This document shows, one piece after another, positions 52,365 to 61,467 of a stretch of DNA of 64,000 nt. Location of the stretch: contig CAXHCA010000011.1 in the NCBI GenBank assembly GCA_964015035.1, positions 1 through 64,000 of the forward strand. The letters run 5' to 3'. The first letter of the stretch is position 1; every line of letters begins with the position of its first letter. This DNA comes from BQJU01 sp964015035 (lineage in GTDB: Bacteria > Bacteroidota > Bacteroidia > Chitinophagales > Saprospiraceae). Both the position numbers and the translations under genes were made by a program. The notes beneath the pieces were generated by a model. That model saw nothing but the letters and a program-made list of their open reading frames with translations, had not been told where the DNA came from and ran no database searches.

Positions 52365-54128
52365 ATGCCAAATCCAAACGATACGAACCGACAAGGCGCC
52401 AATCCTCCACTTATGGCCGAATATCTATTTCAATCACAGGTGTTTGGAAGTGGATTTGTGGCCAGCACTGCCGCGGTCCAGTTGGCGAAAGCCTTCCTTA
52501 AATTCCTGTCTGATAAAAAAGTATTGGACAAGTACCGGAATTCCACACAGGAACTGGGGGAGGAACCGGAAGAGCAGTTTCGGTTAATTGGTCAGTGGAT
52601 AACTGCCTTTTTACAGCAAGACCGCTCTCTCGAATTTAAAAAAGAAGTTATTTCCGAGGCTGCAATTTTGCTGCTTACCGACCAGTTGGAAGACGTAGCC
52701 GTATTGGATCACGCCACAGGTAAAACCTTATCTGATTTACATGGAGATCACTCTTTGACCCGGGATGGTCAGTATCACCTGGATTACCATGCCTTTACCC
52801 AAAAAATGGAACGTTATTTTCGGGAATCCGTTCCGGCTTTTCAAAATTTTCATCAGGACAAACAAAGATTGACGGAGCAATACCGCAAACACCTGAGGTT
52901 GGAAGAATTTCAGGCCAAGGTCTTGTCTTCGTTTGTACGCAACCAGTTAATTGATCAAGTCTACCTGCCATTAATCGGCGACAACCTGGCCAAACAAATC
53001 GGTACGGCCGGTGAAGATACCCGCACCGATCGCATGGGTATGTTGTTGCTGATTTCGCCACCGGGTTATGGTAAAACCACATTGATGGAATACATTGCCA
53101 ATCGCCTGGGATTGATTTTTATGAAAATCAACGGGCCTTCCATCGGTCATCAGGTGGTGGCTTTTGATCCGGCGGAAGCGCCCAATAGAACAGCTGCCAG
53201 GGAATTGGAAAAGCTCAACCTGGCCTTTGAAATGGGCGATAATGTGATGATCTACCTGGACGATATTCAGCATTGTCATCCGGAGTTTTTACAGCGATTT
53301 ATTTCCCTGTGTGATGCACAGCGCCGGGTAGAGGGTGTTTGGAAAGGAGAGAGCAAAACTTATGATTTGCGAAGCAAACGAGTAGCGGTGGTGATGGCCG
53401 GTAATCCTTATACGGAAAGTGGGGATAAATTCAAAATCCCGGATATGTTGGCCAACCGTTCTGATATCTACAACCTCGGCGACATCATTGGCGAAAGCGA
53501 AGGAGTGTTCAAGATGAGTTATCTGGAAAATGCCCTCACTTCCAATGCCATATTGGCTCGATTGGCAGCAAAGCATTCAGATGATATCTATATCCTGATT
53601 GAAGCGGCGGAACAGGGCCAGCAGGGCAGCCTGGATTTAAAGGGCAATCATGCCCCGGAGGAACTCAGCGAATACCTGGCGGTTCTGGAAAAGTTGATAC
53701 AAATTCGGGAAGTGGTCCTGAAGGTCAATCAGACTTATATCCAATCAGCGGCGACTCACCAGGATTATCGCACCGAGCCCGCTTTTAAATTGCAGGGTTC
53801 CTACCGTAATATGAAGAAAATGGCGGAGAAGGTAGCTCCCATGATGAATGATGCCGAACTACAAACCCTTATCCTGAGTCACTATGAAGGAGAAGTGCAA
53901 ACCCTCACGGCCGATGCCGAAGCCAATTTTCTCAAACTGAAAGAGCTGATGAATATTCAGACTTCAGCAGAATCGGAGCGCTGGGAAAGTATCAAAACGA
54001 CCTTCCGGAAAAACAACCGCCTGCGTGGTCAAGATGGCCAAGATCCATTGGTGCAACTCAATGCACAGATCGATCAGGTGGCGGACCATTTGGCAAGGAT
54101 CGGCCAGGTATTGGAGCGAAAAGCGTAG
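52365..54128 (+). CDS. AAA ATPase resembling the C-terminal part of DUF3686 DNA-repair ATPases
   Basis: 587 residues from ATG 52365; the open frame reaches back to 52296 and a later Met is at 52413. The helical N-terminal ~220 residues precede a AAA core with Walker A LISPPGYGKTTLM, Walker B VMIYLDDIQHC and the adjoining MNGP-type loop FMKINGPSIGHQVVAFD. The segments DLRSKRVAVVMAGNPYTESG and FKLQGSYRNMKKMAEKVAPM are characteristic of the long DNA-repair ATPases, of which only the C-terminal third is here. It ends in a coiled coil. It may work with the VWA-MoxR pair. Confidence 0.8.
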   Translation: MPNPNDTNRQGANPPLMAEYLFQSQVFGSGFVASTAAVQLAKAFLKFLSDKKVLDKYRNSTQELGEEPEEQFRLIGQWITAFLQQDRSLEFKKEVISEAAILLLTDQLEDVAVLDHATGKTLSDLHGDHSLTRDGQYHLDYHAFTQKMERYFRESVPAFQNFHQDKQRLTEQYRKHLRLEEFQAKVLSSFVRNQLIDQVYLPLIGDNLAKQIGTAGEDTRTDRMGMLLLISPPGYGKTTLMEYIANRLGLIFMKINGPSIGHQVVAFDPAEAPNRTAARELEKLNLAFEMGDNVMIYLDDIQHCHPEFLQRFISLCDAQRRVEGVWKGESKTYDLRSKRVAVVMAGNPYTESGDKFKIPDMLANRSDIYNLGDIIGESEGVFKMSYLENALTSNAILARLAAKHSDDIYILIEAAEQGQQGSLDLKGNHAPEELSEYLAVLEKLIQIREVVLKVNQTYIQSAATHQDYRTEPAFKLQGSYRNMKKMAEKVAPMMNDAELQTLILSHYEGEVQTLTADAEANFLKLKELMNIQTSAESERWESIKTTFRKNNRLRGQDGQDPLVQLNAQIDQVADHLARIGQVLERKA

Positions 54129-54245
54129 GAAAATGGCCTTCAAAACCACGTTTGCGACAAATTTCTAAATCCATGCGACACGTTTAGAAGCCTCATGGAT
54201 ATCGATGTCTGACCTTTGTAGCATTGTTCATTAAAAAATAAAAAC

Positions 54246-54944
54246 ATGTTACAAAATCAAAATGTCAGTGCAGCAAACCTCCGCTTTGGTGGATTTGCCG
54301 GAATTCTTGCTTTCCTATTTTTGCCAGGGGTTGCTTTACAGATGGACACAGGTTGGTTTCCTGAGGAGGCACTAGCATCGGGGACGATGGGCCAGTGGGT
54401 GGACATGATCGCTTCTAATCCGTACCTTTCCTTATTAGGTGTGGGTTTTTCCATCATCTCAATCTTATGTTTTTTCCCTTTTGTGTTGACTTTCTATCGC
54501 TTGTTGCCAAGAGAACACTGGCAGACTTCTGCCGGTTTAGCGGCCTACTTCGGTGGAATTCCCCTGGCCTTGGTGGCTTTTACGATTGGATATGGATTTA
54601 CCTGGGCCATCATAGACTTGTACAATAGTACGGGCCAGGAAACGGAATTGGGCAATATTGCGGCTATGGGCATGCGTGGTTATTTATTCTGCGACGATCT
54701 GGCCACCAGCTTGATCGGTGCCGGACATGCGTTTTTCGCCTGGGTGGCATTGAAGCATCGCATCTTGCCAAAATGGCTGTGTTGGGAGGGTATAATTGGG
54801 GGTATCCTGGTTTCACTGGTGTTGTTCCGTTATTTTATCCCCATTTTTGCCATTGCTTCTGTTGGATATCCTCTCATTATCTTGTTTATTACGATCACGG
54901 GAATTTTGTTTTTGCGGAAAGCAGCACAAATACCCAAGACATAA
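54246..54944 (+). CDS. Multi-pass membrane protein (DUF4386-like)
   Basis: 232 residues with six predicted transmembrane helices and no catalytic motif. The layout (an N-terminal helix GFAGILAFLFLPGVAL, an outside loop, then helix pairs) resembles DUF4386-type integral membrane proteins. Function is unknown. It stands between the AAA gene and the thiolase gene. Confidence 0.72.
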   Translation: MLQNQNVSAANLRFGGFAGILAFLFLPGVALQMDTGWFPEEALASGTMGQWVDMIASNPYLSLLGVGFSIISILCFFPFVLTFYRLLPREHWQTSAGLAAYFGGIPLALVAFTIGYGFTWAIIDLYNSTGQETELGNIAAMGMRGYLFCDDLATSLIGAGHAFFAWVALKHRILPKWLCWEGIIGGILVSLVLFRYFIPIFAIASVGYPLIILFITITGILFLRKAAQIPKT

Positions 54945-54979
54945 TTGCCTATTCCTTCGTGCTTGTCATTGGGAATTGA

Positions 54980-54987
54980 TAATTTTG
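54980..54987 (+). promoter_or_regulatory. -7 promoter box of the beta-oxidation operon
   Basis: TAATTTTG fits TAnnTTTG and lies 36 bp before the thiolase ATG at 55024. Confidence 0.45.
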
Positions 54988-55023
54988 CGGCGTAGAATTG
55001 ATTCCCGATCAAGCCAAAATTAA

Positions 55024-56229
55024 ATGACAGAAGCATATATTTTTGACGCACTACGTACTCCCCGAGGCAAAGGGAAGCGCGGAGGTGCCCTCTATGAAGT
55101 CAAGCCTATTGATCTACTCGCTACCGCTCTGAACGCGCTCCAATCCAGAAATGCATTACCAACCGAAGAAGTTGATGATGTGGTGATTGGTTGTGTCACT
55201 CCGATCAACGATCAGGGGTATAACTTGGCCAAGGCGGCTTTGCTGCGCGCCAATTGGAGCCATCGTGTTGGGGGTATCCAGATCAACCGGTATTGTGCCA
55301 GTGGATTAGAAGCGGTCAACCTCGCGGCCATGAAAATCCGATCGGGTTTGGAAACACTGGTTGTGGCGGGGGGCACCGAGAGTATGAGTCGAGTGCCACT
55401 GGGAAGTGATGGAGGGCCACTATTGAGTGACCCCGGTTTGATTAACCAAATCAACTACATCCCACAAGGTATTTCGGCCGATTTGATTGCAACCATAGAA
55501 GGCTTTACCCGCGCGCAACTAGATGCCTACGCGCTGCAATCTCAGCAGCGGGCTTATCAGGCACAACAGGAGGGCTATTTTAAAGCAGCGTTGACCCCTA
55601 TTCACGATCGAAACGGGCTGGTTATCTTGGACCAAGACGAATACCTTAGACCACAAACCACCCTGGATGGGCTAGCTGCATTACCGCCGGCTTTCGCCAA
55701 AATTGGAGCGCAAGGTTCCGATCAAATGGCCCTGCATCAATACCCTATGTTGGAAAAGATCAGCCACGTGCATACTGCCGGAAATTCCTCTGGTATTGTG
55801 GACGGGGCAGCCCTAGTTTTGCTTGGAAGCAAGGAAAAGGGTGAAGCAATGGGGCTAAAACCCAGAGGCCGGATTCTGGCCACGGGAAATGTAAGCGTTG
55901 ATCCCACTATCATGTTGACTGGTCCAGCCCCGGCTTCCCGGCTTGCCTTGGAACGTGCCGGCATGGCCGTAAAAGACATCGATTTGTGGGAGTGTAATGA
56001 GGCATTTGCCTCGGTGGTGCTCAAATTTCAAAGAGAAATGAAACTCGATGAAGAACGGGTTAATGTCAATGGTGGCGCTATCGCCTTGGGCCACCCGTTG
56101 GGCGCAACCGGTGCGATGTTGTTAGGAACGCTGCTGGATGAATTGGAACGCAGGGATTTACAGACCGGTCTGGTCACTTTATGTGCCGGAGGAGGCATGG
56201 GCGTTGCCACCATTATAGAGCGGGTTTAA
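55024..56229 (+). CDS. Acetyl-CoA acyltransferase (thiolase)
   Basis: 401 residues, FadA/FadI-type. It cleaves 3-ketoacyl-CoA with CoA, the last step of beta-oxidation. Active-site Cys in RYCASGLEAVNLA, His in GGAIALGHPLGATGA and the closing CAGGGMG (second Cys). An insert-free, standard-length enzyme. It precedes the multifunctional hydratase/dehydrogenase by 12 bp. Confidence 0.93.
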   Translation: MTEAYIFDALRTPRGKGKRGGALYEVKPIDLLATALNALQSRNALPTEEVDDVVIGCVTPINDQGYNLAKAALLRANWSHRVGGIQINRYCASGLEAVNLAAMKIRSGLETLVVAGGTESMSRVPLGSDGGPLLSDPGLINQINYIPQGISADLIATIEGFTRAQLDAYALQSQQRAYQAQQEGYFKAALTPIHDRNGLVILDQDEYLRPQTTLDGLAALPPAFAKIGAQGSDQMALHQYPMLEKISHVHTAGNSSGIVDGAALVLLGSKEKGEAMGLKPRGRILATGNVSVDPTIMLTGPAPASRLALERAGMAVKDIDLWECNEAFASVVLKFQREMKLDEERVNVNGGAIALGHPLGATGAMLLGTLLDELERRDLQTGLVTLCAGGGMGVATIIERV

Positions 56230-56241
56230 ACGGAAAGAAAT

Positions 56242-58383
56242 ATGATCAAATACCAAAAGGATACCGATAATATTGTGACCCTGATTTTTGATATGAAAGG
56301 GCGCAATGTCAATGTGATCAACCATGAGCTGGGAAAGGCATTTCTCCCGGTCATTAAGCATTTGCAGCTAGAAAAAGCGAAAGGCAAACTGAAGGGGGTG
56401 ATTTTGACTTCCGCCAAAAAAAGCTTTTTGTCGGGTGGTGATTTGGAATATTTATATCAAGCCAATGACCCCGAAGAAATTTTTCGATTTACCGAGCAAT
56501 TAAATAATTACCTGAGAGACCTGGAACGTCCCGGAGTCCCTGTCGTTGCAGCCATCAATGGGAGTGCTCTGGGCACGGGATTTGAGGTGGCGCTGGCCTG
56601 CCATCACCGCATTGTAATCGACAATCCTAAAATTCGGGTGGGAAATCCAGAGGTGAGCCTCGGCTTGATGCCCGGTGGCGGCGGTATCATGCGCTTGATG
56701 TGGCTGTTGGGGATCGAAAAGGCCTTTTCCATTCTGACCAGTGGCCAACGCTATGCACCGCGAGAGGCACTAGGAGTGGGCATCATTGATGAAGTGGCTG
56801 CCGATCATAAGGACATGATGGAGCGGGCAAAATCCTGGCTGTTAAAAAACCGGGAAGGCCGTCGTCCCTGGGATCAGGAAGGCCAAGCGATTCCCGGTGG
56901 TACTGCGGCTGATGGAGGTATGGCCGAAAAGATCAGAGAAATGGCGGCACAATTGGCCAGCCGTACCCACAATAATTATCCTGCCCCACAATACATTCTC
57001 AATGCTTTGGCAGAGGGTTCCAAGGTAGATTTTGATACGGCTTGTCGCATCGAAAGTCGGTATTATACCAAGTTGTTGTGTAGCCAAGAGGCGAAGAACA
57101 TGATCAAAACACTTTGGTTTGACTTCAATGCCATCAAAAGTGGGGAGAACCGACCCAAGGGGTTTGGCAAATTTAGACCGAAAAAAGTGGGGGTAATTGG
57201 TGCGGGATTGATGGGGTCAGGGATTGCCTTGGCTTGTCTGAAAAATGGTATGAATGTAGTGTTGAAGGATGTTTCCAAACCCATCGCTGAGCGAGGGCGG
57301 GAAATTGTCAGTCGGAAGTTGAAGTCAATGGTTGATGTGGGCACTATTCAAGCCCAAGAGATGGACGATATGCTGCGCCGCATCAAGACCACCGAAGCTT
57401 CTGAGGATTTTGAAAGCTGTGATCTGGTCATAGAAGCAGTTTTTGAAAATGAGATGGTCAAACAAAAGGTCACCCGGGAGGCTGAAGCTTTTTTAGATGA
57501 TTATTCCATTTTTGCCTCCAATACGGTGTCTATTCCAATCACTAAGTTGGCCAATGCTTCCATGCGGCCCTCCAACTATGTAGGATTACACTTTTTTCAT
57601 CCGGTAGATCAGGTGCCACTGGTAGAAATTGTAAGAGGAGATCAGACCTCAGATGAGACGATTTCGCGGGCCTTTGATTTTGTCAACCTGATCAAAAAGG
57701 TACCGATTATCGTTAAAGATGACTGGGGTTTTTACGTTGCGCGGGTACAGAATACCTATATTTTGGAAGGCATCACCATGTTGCAAGAGGGCTATCCACC
57801 CGCATTAATCGAAAACTTGAGTATCCAGGCAGGAATGTCGAAGGGCGCTTTGACTTATGCAGACGATTTGGGCATGTCACTGATTCTGCGCTATGAAAAT
57901 CAAGCGGCAGAACACTATGGTGCCAAGTACATTCAACATCCGGCGGTGGCCGTATTGGAAAAGATGATTCATGAATTGAAACGCCCCGGTCGGTTGAAAA
58001 GGGCGGGGTTTTACGAATACGAGCAAAGCAATCGCTTCTTGTGGCCTACCTTGGCGGAACATTTTCCCGTTACCAAAAAATCCTATGATCCTCAGGAAAT
58101 TACGGAGCGCTTTTTCTTTGTTCAGGTTATGGAAGCTTTGTGGTGTATGCAAGAGGGGGTTATTCATTCTGTACCGGCCGCTAATTTAGGGAGTATTTAT
58201 GGCTGGGGATTTCCGGCTTTTAAAGGCGGTGTGATTCAATTTATCCAAGATTATGGACTCACTGAGTTTAAGCAAAAAAGTAAACTCCTCGAAAAAGCTC
58301 ACGGCCCACGTTTTAAAATTCCCAGTATTCTCAAAAAAATAGAAAAGGACTTTGACCTTCCTGTAAATATGCCTAAAAAGTAG
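56242..58383 (+). CDS. Bifunctional enoyl-CoA hydratase/3-hydroxyacyl-CoA dehydrogenase (FadB/FadJ-like)
   Basis: 713 residues. The N-terminal crotonase domain (about 10-200; GGDLEYLY, GSALGTGFEVALACH, PEVSLGLMPGGGGIMRLM) gives hydratase activity. A helical linker leads to a Rossmann 3-hydroxyacyl-CoA dehydrogenase (VGVIGAGLMGSGIA from about 313) with the catalytic His in HFFHPVDQVPLVEIV, then two C-terminal dehydrogenase domains. Together with the thiolase it completes a beta-oxidation module. Acyl-CoA dehydrogenase and ligase are not in the window. Confidence 0.93.
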   Translation: MIKYQKDTDNIVTLIFDMKGRNVNVINHELGKAFLPVIKHLQLEKAKGKLKGVILTSAKKSFLSGGDLEYLYQANDPEEIFRFTEQLNNYLRDLERPGVPVVAAINGSALGTGFEVALACHHRIVIDNPKIRVGNPEVSLGLMPGGGGIMRLMWLLGIEKAFSILTSGQRYAPREALGVGIIDEVAADHKDMMERAKSWLLKNREGRRPWDQEGQAIPGGTAADGGMAEKIREMAAQLASRTHNNYPAPQYILNALAEGSKVDFDTACRIESRYYTKLLCSQEAKNMIKTLWFDFNAIKSGENRPKGFGKFRPKKVGVIGAGLMGSGIALACLKNGMNVVLKDVSKPIAERGREIVSRKLKSMVDVGTIQAQEMDDMLRRIKTTEASEDFESCDLVIEAVFENEMVKQKVTREAEAFLDDYSIFASNTVSIPITKLANASMRPSNYVGLHFFHPVDQVPLVEIVRGDQTSDETISRAFDFVNLIKKVPIIVKDDWGFYVARVQNTYILEGITMLQEGYPPALIENLSIQAGMSKGALTYADDLGMSLILRYENQAAEHYGAKYIQHPAVAVLEKMIHELKRPGRLKRAGFYEYEQSNRFLWPTLAEHFPVTKKSYDPQEITERFFFVQVMEALWCMQEGVIHSVPAANLGSIYGWGFPAFKGGVIQFIQDYGLTEFKQKSKLLEKAHGPRFKIPSILKKIEKDFDLPVNMPKK

Positions 58384-58537
58384 ACTTACCAGAACAAAAG
58401 AGGTGATTTGTGGTTGTATTCCCGATGGAATACCTGCCGGCGGGTTTGGGATCAAGTGCCCATAAAAAACCTAAGGCCGTAGAAAGACGTGCATTCGTAA
58501 ACTATTTGGCAAAATGATAAGCGGTTTCATTTTTTTG
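58384..58537. other. Intergenic region before the repeat
   Basis: 154 bp between the FadB-like stop and the repeat element. A GC-rich CCCGATGG...TACCTGCCGGCGGG stretch near 58418-58445 can form a stem, but no U-tract follows. Confidence 0.35.
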
Positions 58538-58645
58538 GTTCTTTGACAAATTCCGTGATTCAAAGTCAATCAAAAATATAAACCAACGCTTCTAAAGGCA
58601 CTTTTGATTTAGATTTTAGCTTGACCACGAAATTTGTCAAAGAAC
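58538..58645. repeat. Dispersed inverted-repeat element, GTTCTTTGAC family, copy 3
   Basis: Ends GTTCTTTGACAAATTCCGTG (58538-58557) and its near-complement (58626-58645) agree at 19 of 20 positions. Both ends are flanked by T-rich tracts. Confidence 0.85.
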
Positions 58646-58760
58646 GATTTTTTTAGGATCTAAGTAGCTTAAAATAGTCGCATGGACCAAACTCTTCCGG
58701 CCTGGGATTTGTTGAAATAGGGTAAGATCACAAAGAATAGAGCGAACCAAAAAATTGAAT

Positions 58761-59267
58761 ATGATGAGTGATATCAAATTAACCCAAACAGGGGTTTCAG
58801 TAGATATTGGCATTGCTGAAAACAGTAGAAAATCGGTGGCAGATGCTTTAACGCAACTGCTTGCAGACGAACATGTGCTATACGTCAAAACCAGAAATTA
58901 TCACTGGAATGTAACCGGAATGCAATTTCAGGCATTACACGAGTTGTTTGGACAACAATATGCCGACATTGCGGTAGCAGGAGATGATATAGCCGAACGA
59001 ATTCGCAGCCTTGGGTTTTATAGCCCGGGATCCATGCAGGACTTTTTGAAAAACAGCCGCCTTACTGAGTCGGATCACGTCAATGGGGATGCCTCAAAAA
59101 TGGTCAGTAATTTATTGCGAGACCACGAAGCCATTATCCAAATATTGCGACACGATCTCGATGAGGCTATGGAAGTGCATAAAGATGCCGGTACTAGTGA
59201 TTTTATGACCGGCTTGATGGAAGCACACGAAAAAATGGCTTGGATGCTGAGAGCGCATTTGGGATAA
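58761..59267 (+). CDS. dps: Dps ferritin-like DNA-protection protein
   Basis: 168 residues from the first of two adjacent ATGs. A four-helix ferroxidase with the intersubunit site in NYHWNVTGMQFQALHELFGQ and ADIAVAGDDIAERIRSLG (His, Asp, Glu ligands). Length and layout are typical. It stores iron and protects DNA from peroxide. The gene ends at a shared bidirectional terminator. Confidence 0.95.
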   Translation: MMSDIKLTQTGVSVDIGIAENSRKSVADALTQLLADEHVLYVKTRNYHWNVTGMQFQALHELFGQQYADIAVAGDDIAERIRSLGFYSPGSMQDFLKNSRLTESDHVNGDASKMVSNLLRDHEAIIQILRHDLDEAMEVHKDAGTSDFMTGLMEAHEKMAWMLRAHLG

Positions 59268-59298
59268 CCGAAGTGCTCTAGAATGCCAAGGAAAAAAA

Positions 59299-59328
59299 AC
59301 CGGTATCGGAAGTCAATCCGGTACCGGT
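59299..59328. terminator. Bidirectional intrinsic terminator after dps
   Basis: 12-bp stem ACCGGTATCGGA / TCCGGTACCGGT with one G-T pair and a 6-nt loop. It is followed by TTTTTAATTG on the plus strand and preceded by AAAAAAA, so it can stop both dps and the convergent esterase transcript. Confidence 0.85.
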
Positions 59329-59335
59329 TTTTAAT

Positions 59336-59433
59336 TGAGTGCATGTTTGGTGGTAGTCCCTGAAGTATATTCGGGCAAGCTATTCAGGCTGCAATTTTCG
59401 CTGCTAAAGCACCACCTCCAAACATGCACTGAG
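59336..59433. repeat. Dispersed inverted-repeat element, GTTTGGAGGT family, copy 4
   Basis: Ends TGAGTGCATGTTTGGTGGT and ACCACCTCCAAACATGCACTGAG. Positions 59389-59429 are nearly identical, in reverse, to 29169-29209. Confidence 0.85.
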
Positions 59434-59454
59434 TTTTTGAGATTTTGGTTTTTT

Positions 59455-60186
59455 TTAAAATCTCGATCCCAAATAATGTGGCAACATCGCTCGCCAAGTG
59501 GGCCAATCGTGATCCATGTCGTACCCCCAAATGTCCAGCTCATGGTCAATGCCTTTATTGTTGAGGATACCCGATAATCGGCGAGAAGCATCGGGATTTT
59601 CCCAAGGGCCCGAACCTGAGAGAATGTGGATGTGATTACTGCGCCGTATCTGTTCGAGTAAGTGGTCATCATTGAGGTTGGGCAGGTATTGTTCCGGGGA
59701 GTTGAAATACACATCCTGATCGTGATAGCCTTTGGTGTATGTACTTAAATTGTAGTCGCCACTCATGGCAATCACCCCATTAATCAGATCAGGACGGCGG
59801 AAGAAAAGGTTGGCTGCGTGTAAGGCCCCTAGTGAAGCGCCGCAGGAGATGATTGCAGTTTCTTGGCTAGTATGAGTCTTTATAAATGGAATCACCTCTT
59901 GAAAAACATACTCGTTGAACTGTTGGTGGCGAATAGATTTATCACGAGGGTGCATTTGTTGATTCAACCAACTCTCCGAATTGATACTATTGATGGAAAA
60001 TACCTTAACTTTACCTGCATTGATGGGTTCCTTGATGGCATTGATCAACTGAAATCGCTCATATTCGAGGTAATCCGCAGCCGCAGTTGGGATCAATAGA
60101 AGGGCAAATCCATAGTGGCCGTATACGGCAATCTCCATATTTTTGTTGAGGCGAGGACTGTGCCACGCATGAATTTCTCTTTTCAT
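59455..60186 (-). CDS. Esterase-like alpha/beta hydrolase (DUF3327/enterochelin-esterase type)
   Basis: 243 residues from ATG 60186. The open frame continues upstream into the XdhC gene on the other strand, but this is antisense coincidence. Nucleophile elbow CGASLGALHAAN (about 112-123). Asp (LSGSGPWENPDASR) and His (YDMDHDWPTWRAMLPHYLG) complete the triad. Such proteins hydrolyse short esters, some act on siderophore esters, but specificity is open. No signal peptide. Confidence 0.83.
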   Translation of the reverse strand: MKREIHAWHSPRLNKNMEIAVYGHYGFALLLIPTAAADYLEYERFQLINAIKEPINAGKVKVFSINSINSESWLNQQMHPRDKSIRHQQFNEYVFQEVIPFIKTHTSQETAIISCGASLGALHAANLFFRRPDLINGVIAMSGDYNLSTYTKGYHDQDVYFNSPEQYLPNLNDDHLLEQIRRSNHIHILSGSGPWENPDASRRLSGILNNKGIDHELDIWGYDMDHDWPTWRAMLPHYLGSRF

Positions 60187-60256
60187 TTTTTGCAATTGAT
60201 TCCGTGAAAGATGGTTGAAATTTTCGGAAAAATACAGTTTTTTACACAAATCCCTG

Positions 60257-61294
60257 ATGATGCAAGCTATTTTCGATACCCTACAAAGATGGACCAATTC
60301 AAAACGACCTTTTGCTACCGCCACGGTGATTAAAACCTGGGGTTCTTCTCCACGGCCGGTGGGCTCCACCTTATTGATCAACGAAGAAATGGAAATGGCG
60401 GGTAGTGTCAGTGGCGGTTGTGTGGAGGGCGCTGTGGTCAAAGCGGCACTAGATATTTTGAAAAAGGGCATGCCCCAAATTTTGAAATTTGGCGTTAGCG
60501 ATGAAGAAGCCTGGTCGGTAGGACTCAGTTGTGGTGGTGCTATTGAGGTATTTGTGGAGCCCTTTATGGCTTTCGCCAATGATTCCGTCGAACGGGAAAT
60601 TTGGGCATCTTTAGAAAAAGCACTGACCGAAAACGAAGCCTGTGTTTTGGTCAGCCAAATGAATGCGGGCAGTTCCAAACACCTATTGGTGTATCCTGAT
60701 GGTACCACAATCGGCAGCATGTCGGAAAAGGTCAAAGCGGCGGCTTTGGATGCATACAATAAAAGAAAAAACCTTCGCTTGGATCTGGACGAAGAGGCCT
60801 ATTTTATTCAGGTCTTTCCACGTAAGAGCCAGTTGTTGATTATCGGAGCGGCCCACATTACCGCTGACCTGGTCAAGTTGGGCAATTGGTACGATTTTGA
60901 AACCATAGTCATTGATCCACGTGGTATATTTGCGAATAAAACAGAATTTACGGACCCTCCCCATCAATTGTTGGTCAATTGGCCAGCGGAAGTGTTGCCT
61001 CAATTTACACTTGATGCTTATACTTATGCTGTTTTGTTGAGCCATGATCCCAAAATTGATGATCAAGCCTTACATTTGTTGTTGCCATCAGAAGTGGCCT
61101 ATATTGGGGCGCTAGGTAGTCGAAAGACACATGCAAAACGGGTGAAACGGCTTGCCGAAGCGGGCTATACTGAGGAAGCAATTGGCCGTATTCATGGTCC
61201 GGTTGGCGTCAACATCAATGCGCAACGCCCCAAAGAAATTGCGCTGAGTATTATGGGAGAAATAATTAAGGTGCAACACGAATTTTCTAGATGA
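60257..61294 (+). CDS. XdhC/CoxI-family protein
   Basis: 345 residues from ATG 60257. The N-terminal domain (ATVIKTWGSSPRPVGSTLLI, GSVSGGCVEGAVVKAAL) and the C-terminal Rossmann-like domain (LLIIGAAHITADLVKL) with LGSRKTHAKRVKRL are typical. These factors insert or modify molybdenum cofactor, or sulfurate it, in xanthine-dehydrogenase-like enzymes. No such enzyme genes are nearby. 70-bp divergent gap to the esterase. Confidence 0.88.
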   Translation: MMQAIFDTLQRWTNSKRPFATATVIKTWGSSPRPVGSTLLINEEMEMAGSVSGGCVEGAVVKAALDILKKGMPQILKFGVSDEEAWSVGLSCGGAIEVFVEPFMAFANDSVEREIWASLEKALTENEACVLVSQMNAGSSKHLLVYPDGTTIGSMSEKVKAAALDAYNKRKNLRLDLDEEAYFIQVFPRKSQLLIIGAAHITADLVKLGNWYDFETIVIDPRGIFANKTEFTDPPHQLLVNWPAEVLPQFTLDAYTYAVLLSHDPKIDDQALHLLLPSEVAYIGALGSRKTHAKRVKRLAEAGYTEEAIGRIHGPVGVNINAQRPKEIALSIMGEIIKVQHEFSR

Positions 61295-61467
61295 AAACAA
61301 GTGACGAAAGCATGGTGCCTGCGTATTAATAAGGACATTATGTATGGGTAGGGAATGCTGCCAACGGCATAACGGGGGCGGAACATCGAATAGGTCTTTG
61401 GCGTTCCATTACAAAGTATAAATCTGGTTCAAAACTATATTATTAAACATCGATTAAAATTTCTATT

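Noticed and set aside
52267..52410. N-terminal half of the minus-strand frame ending at 52051 as a real protein
   Set aside because: No signal peptide or cargo sequence; it overlaps the AAA gene start antisense.
59455..60759. 434-codon minus-strand frame as one long protein
   Set aside because: The part above 60186 runs antisense through the XdhC gene and has no domain; the hydrolase begins at ATG 60186.
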